Source of the DNA: Pseudorasbora parva
Taxonomy: Eukaryota; Chordata; Actinopteri; Cypriniformes; Gobionidae
DNA length: 64,000 nt
NCBI RefSeq assembly: GCF_024679245.1
Contig: NC_090172.1
Span: forward strand, 1,976,001-2,040,000
Reading direction: 5' to 3'
Each line of letters opens with the position of its first letter. Positions within the stretch are counted from its first letter, which is position 1. Shown here one piece after another: positions 61,291 through 64,000 of this stretch. Made by a program: the position numbers and the translations under genes. Below the pieces are notes generated by a model. The model was not told the DNA's origin, made no database searches, and worked only from the letters and a program-made list of their open reading frames with translations.

Positions 61291-64000
61291 TTCCCTTACT
61301 ACCCTTAAACTGACCCACACCACCACACCTGACCCTAACTCTACCCTTAAACTGACCCACACCACCACACCTGACCCTAACTCTACCCTTAAACTGACCC
61401 ACACCACCACACCTGACCCTAACTCTACCCTTAAACTGACCCACACCACCACACCTGACCCTAACTCTACCCTTAAACTGACCCACACCACCACACCTGT
61501 CCCTAACTCTACCCTTAAACTGACCCACACCACCACACCTGTCCCTAACTCTACCCTTAAACTGACCCACACCACCACACCTGACCCTAACTCTACCCTT
61601 AAACTGACCCACACCACCACACCTGACCCTAACTCTACCCTTAAACTGACCCACACCACCACACCTGACCCTAACTCTACCCTTAAACTGACCCACACCA
61701 CCACACCTGTCCCTAACTCTACCCTTAAACTGACCCTCACCACCACACCTGTCCCTAACTCTACCCTTAAACTGACCCACACCACCACACCTGACCCTAA
61801 CTCTACCCTTAAACTGACCCATACCACCACACCTGACCCTAACTCTACCCTTAAACTGACCCACACCACCACACCTGTCCCTAACTCTACCCTTAAACTG
61901 ACCCACACCACCACACCTGACCCTAACTCTACCCTTAAACTGACCCACACCACCACACCTGACCCTAACTCTACCCTTAAACTGACCCACACCACCACAC
62001 CTGACCCTAACTCTACCCTTAAACTGACCCACACCACCACACCTGACCCTAACTCTACCCTTAAACTGACCCACACCACCACACCTGTCCCTAACTCTAC
62101 CCTTAAACTGACCCACACCACCACACCTGACCCTAACTCTACCCTTAAACTGACCCACACCACCACACCTGACCCTAACTCTACCCTTAAACTGACCCAC
62201 ACCACCACACCTGACCCTAACTCTACCCTTAAACTGACCCTCACCACCACACCTGTCCCTAACTCTACCCTTAAACTGACCCACACCACCACACCTGACC
62301 CTAACTCTACCCTTAAACTGACCCACACCACTACACCTGACCCTAACTCTACCCTTAAACTGACCCACACCACTACACCTGACCCTAACTCTACCCTTAA
62401 ACTGACCCACACCACCACACCTGACCCTAACTCTACCCTTAAACTGATCCACACCACCACACCTGACCCTAACTCTACCCTTAAACTGACCCACACCACC
62501 ACACCTGTCCCTAACTCTACCCTTAAACTGACCCACACCACCACACCTGACCCTAACTCTACCCTTAAACTGACCCACACCACCACACCTGTCCCTAACT
62601 CTACCCTTAAACTGACCCACACCACCACACCTGACCCTAACTCTACCCTTAAACTGACCCACACCACCACACCTGACCCTAACTCTACCCTTAAACTGAC
62701 ACACACCACCACACCTGTCCCTAACTCTACCCTTAAACTGACCCACACCACCACACCTGACCCTAACTCTACCCTTAAACTGACCCACACCACTACACCT
62801 GACCCTAACTCTACCCTTAAACTGACCCACACCACTACACCTGTCCCTAACTCTACCCTTAAACTGACCCACACCACCACACCTGACCCTAACTCTACCC
62901 TTAAACTGACCCACACCACCACACCTGTCCCTAACTCTACCCTTAAACTGACCCACACCACCACACCTGACCCTAACTCTACCCTTAAACTGACCCTCAC
63001 CACCACACCTGTCCCTAACTCTACCCTTAAACTGACCCACACCACCACACCTGTCCCTAACTCTACCCTTAAACTGACACACACCACCACACCTGACCCT
63101 AACTCTACCCTTAAACTGATCCACACCACCACACCTGACCCTAACTCTACCCTTAAACTGACCCACACCACTACACCTGACCCTAACTCTACCCTTAAAC
63201 TGACCCACACCACCACACCTGACCCTAACTCTACCCTTAAACTGATCCACACCACCACACCTGACCCTAACTCTACCCTTAAACTGACCCACACCACCAC
63301 ACCTGACCCTAACTTTACCCTTAAACTGACCCTCACCACCACACCTGTTCCTAACTCTACCCTTAAACTGACCCACACCACCACACCTGACCCTAACTCT
63401 ACCCTTAAACTGACCCACACCACCACACCTGACCCTAACTCTACCCTTAAACTGACCCACACCACCACACCTGTCCCTAACTCTACCCTTAAACTGACCC
63501 ACACCACCACACCTGACCCTAACTCTACCCTTAAACTGACCCACTCCACCACACCTGACCCTAACTCTACCCTTAAACTGACCCTCACCACTACACCTGA
63601 CCCTAACTCTACCCTTAAACTGACCCTCACCACTACACCTGACCCTAACTCTACCCTTAAACTGACCCACACCACCACACCTGACCCTAACTCTACCCTT
63701 AAACTGACCCACTCCACCACACCTGACCCTAACTCTACCCTTAAACTGACCCACACCACCACACCTGACCCTAACTCTACCCTTAAACTGACCCACTCCA
63801 CCACACCTGACCCTAACTCTACCCTTAAACTGACCCTCACCACTACACCTGACCCTAACTCTACCCTTAAACTGACCCTCACCACTACACCTGACCCTAA
63901 CTCTACCCTTAAACTGACCCACACCACCACACCTGACCCTAACTCTACCCTTAAACTGACACACACCACCACACCTGTCCCTAACTCTACCCTTAAACTG
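61291..64000. repeat. 42-bp satellite, at least 64 copies, piezo1 intron, runs off window
   Basis: The 42-bp unit contains CTACCCTTAAACTGACCC, CACCACCACACCTG and CCCTAACT. Variation is limited (GACCC/GTCCC, CCCACACC/CCCTCACC). The minus strand is G-rich with three GGG runs per unit. 42 is a multiple of three, so two minus-strand frames stay open for about 900 codons; these are not genes. Confidence 0.97.

Noticed and set aside
61258..63972. Two overlapping minus frames of about 900 codons
   Set aside because: Artefact of the 42-bp satellite; two frames are open at once, which no real gene would need.
61291..64000. Interstitial telomeric repeat
   Set aside because: CCCTAA occurs once per 42-bp unit, but there are no consecutive CCCTAA hexamers.

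Overview
This window looks like nuclear DNA from a teleost fish, most likely a cyprinid (the zebrafish/carp/goldfish group). It has three spliced vertebrate genes with long introns, abundant DNA-transposon relics (hAT with 8-bp target duplications, TTAA-flanked piggyBac-like MITEs, Tc1-like, Harbinger-like) and large minisatellites. The species cannot be fixed from the sequence alone.

Gene layout. rnf166 (RING E3 ligase) is on the minus strand: exon 1 at 30119-30285, exons 2 and 3 at 4736-4892 and 3306-3418, with the rest off the left edge. ctu2 (cytosolic tRNA thiouridylase subunit 2) is on the plus strand and complete: 15 coding exons from 31107 to 56706 join in phase to a 486-residue protein. 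piezo1 (mechanosensitive channel) is on the minus strand; only its last two coding exons (60874-61060 and 59732-59987) are inside. rnf166 and ctu2 are head to head across about 0.8 kb, and ctu2 and piezo1 are tail to tail. As I recall, human 16q24 has the same order, which supports all three names.

Repeat landscape. rnf166 intron 1 (25.2 kb) holds several hAT elements, a Tc1-like fossil, a Harbinger-like element nested in another transposon, and a 3.8-kb array of a 21-bp minisatellite interrupted by a 250-bp protein-like island. Introns of ctu2 and piezo1 are crowded with copies of one palindromic MITE (ends CACTGCAAAAAATGC), five of which carry or neighbour later insertions. ctu2 intron 11 has a 33-bp satellite inside a hAT element, itself inside a large inverted-repeat element, followed by a 60-bp satellite of 31 copies. 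A GAATCAGTC-rich array lies 3' of piezo1, and a 42-bp satellite fills the start of the next piezo1 intron and runs off the right edge.

Function. ctu2 acts in Urm1-dependent 2-thiolation of wobble uridine in tRNA, rnf166 is a ubiquitin ligase, and piezo1 is a plasma-membrane cation channel. They share a neighbourhood, not a pathway; only rnf166 and ctu2 are likely to share a promoter. The very long open frames (600-1200 codons) are satellite artefacts, because the unit lengths (21, 60, 42 bp) are multiples of three.
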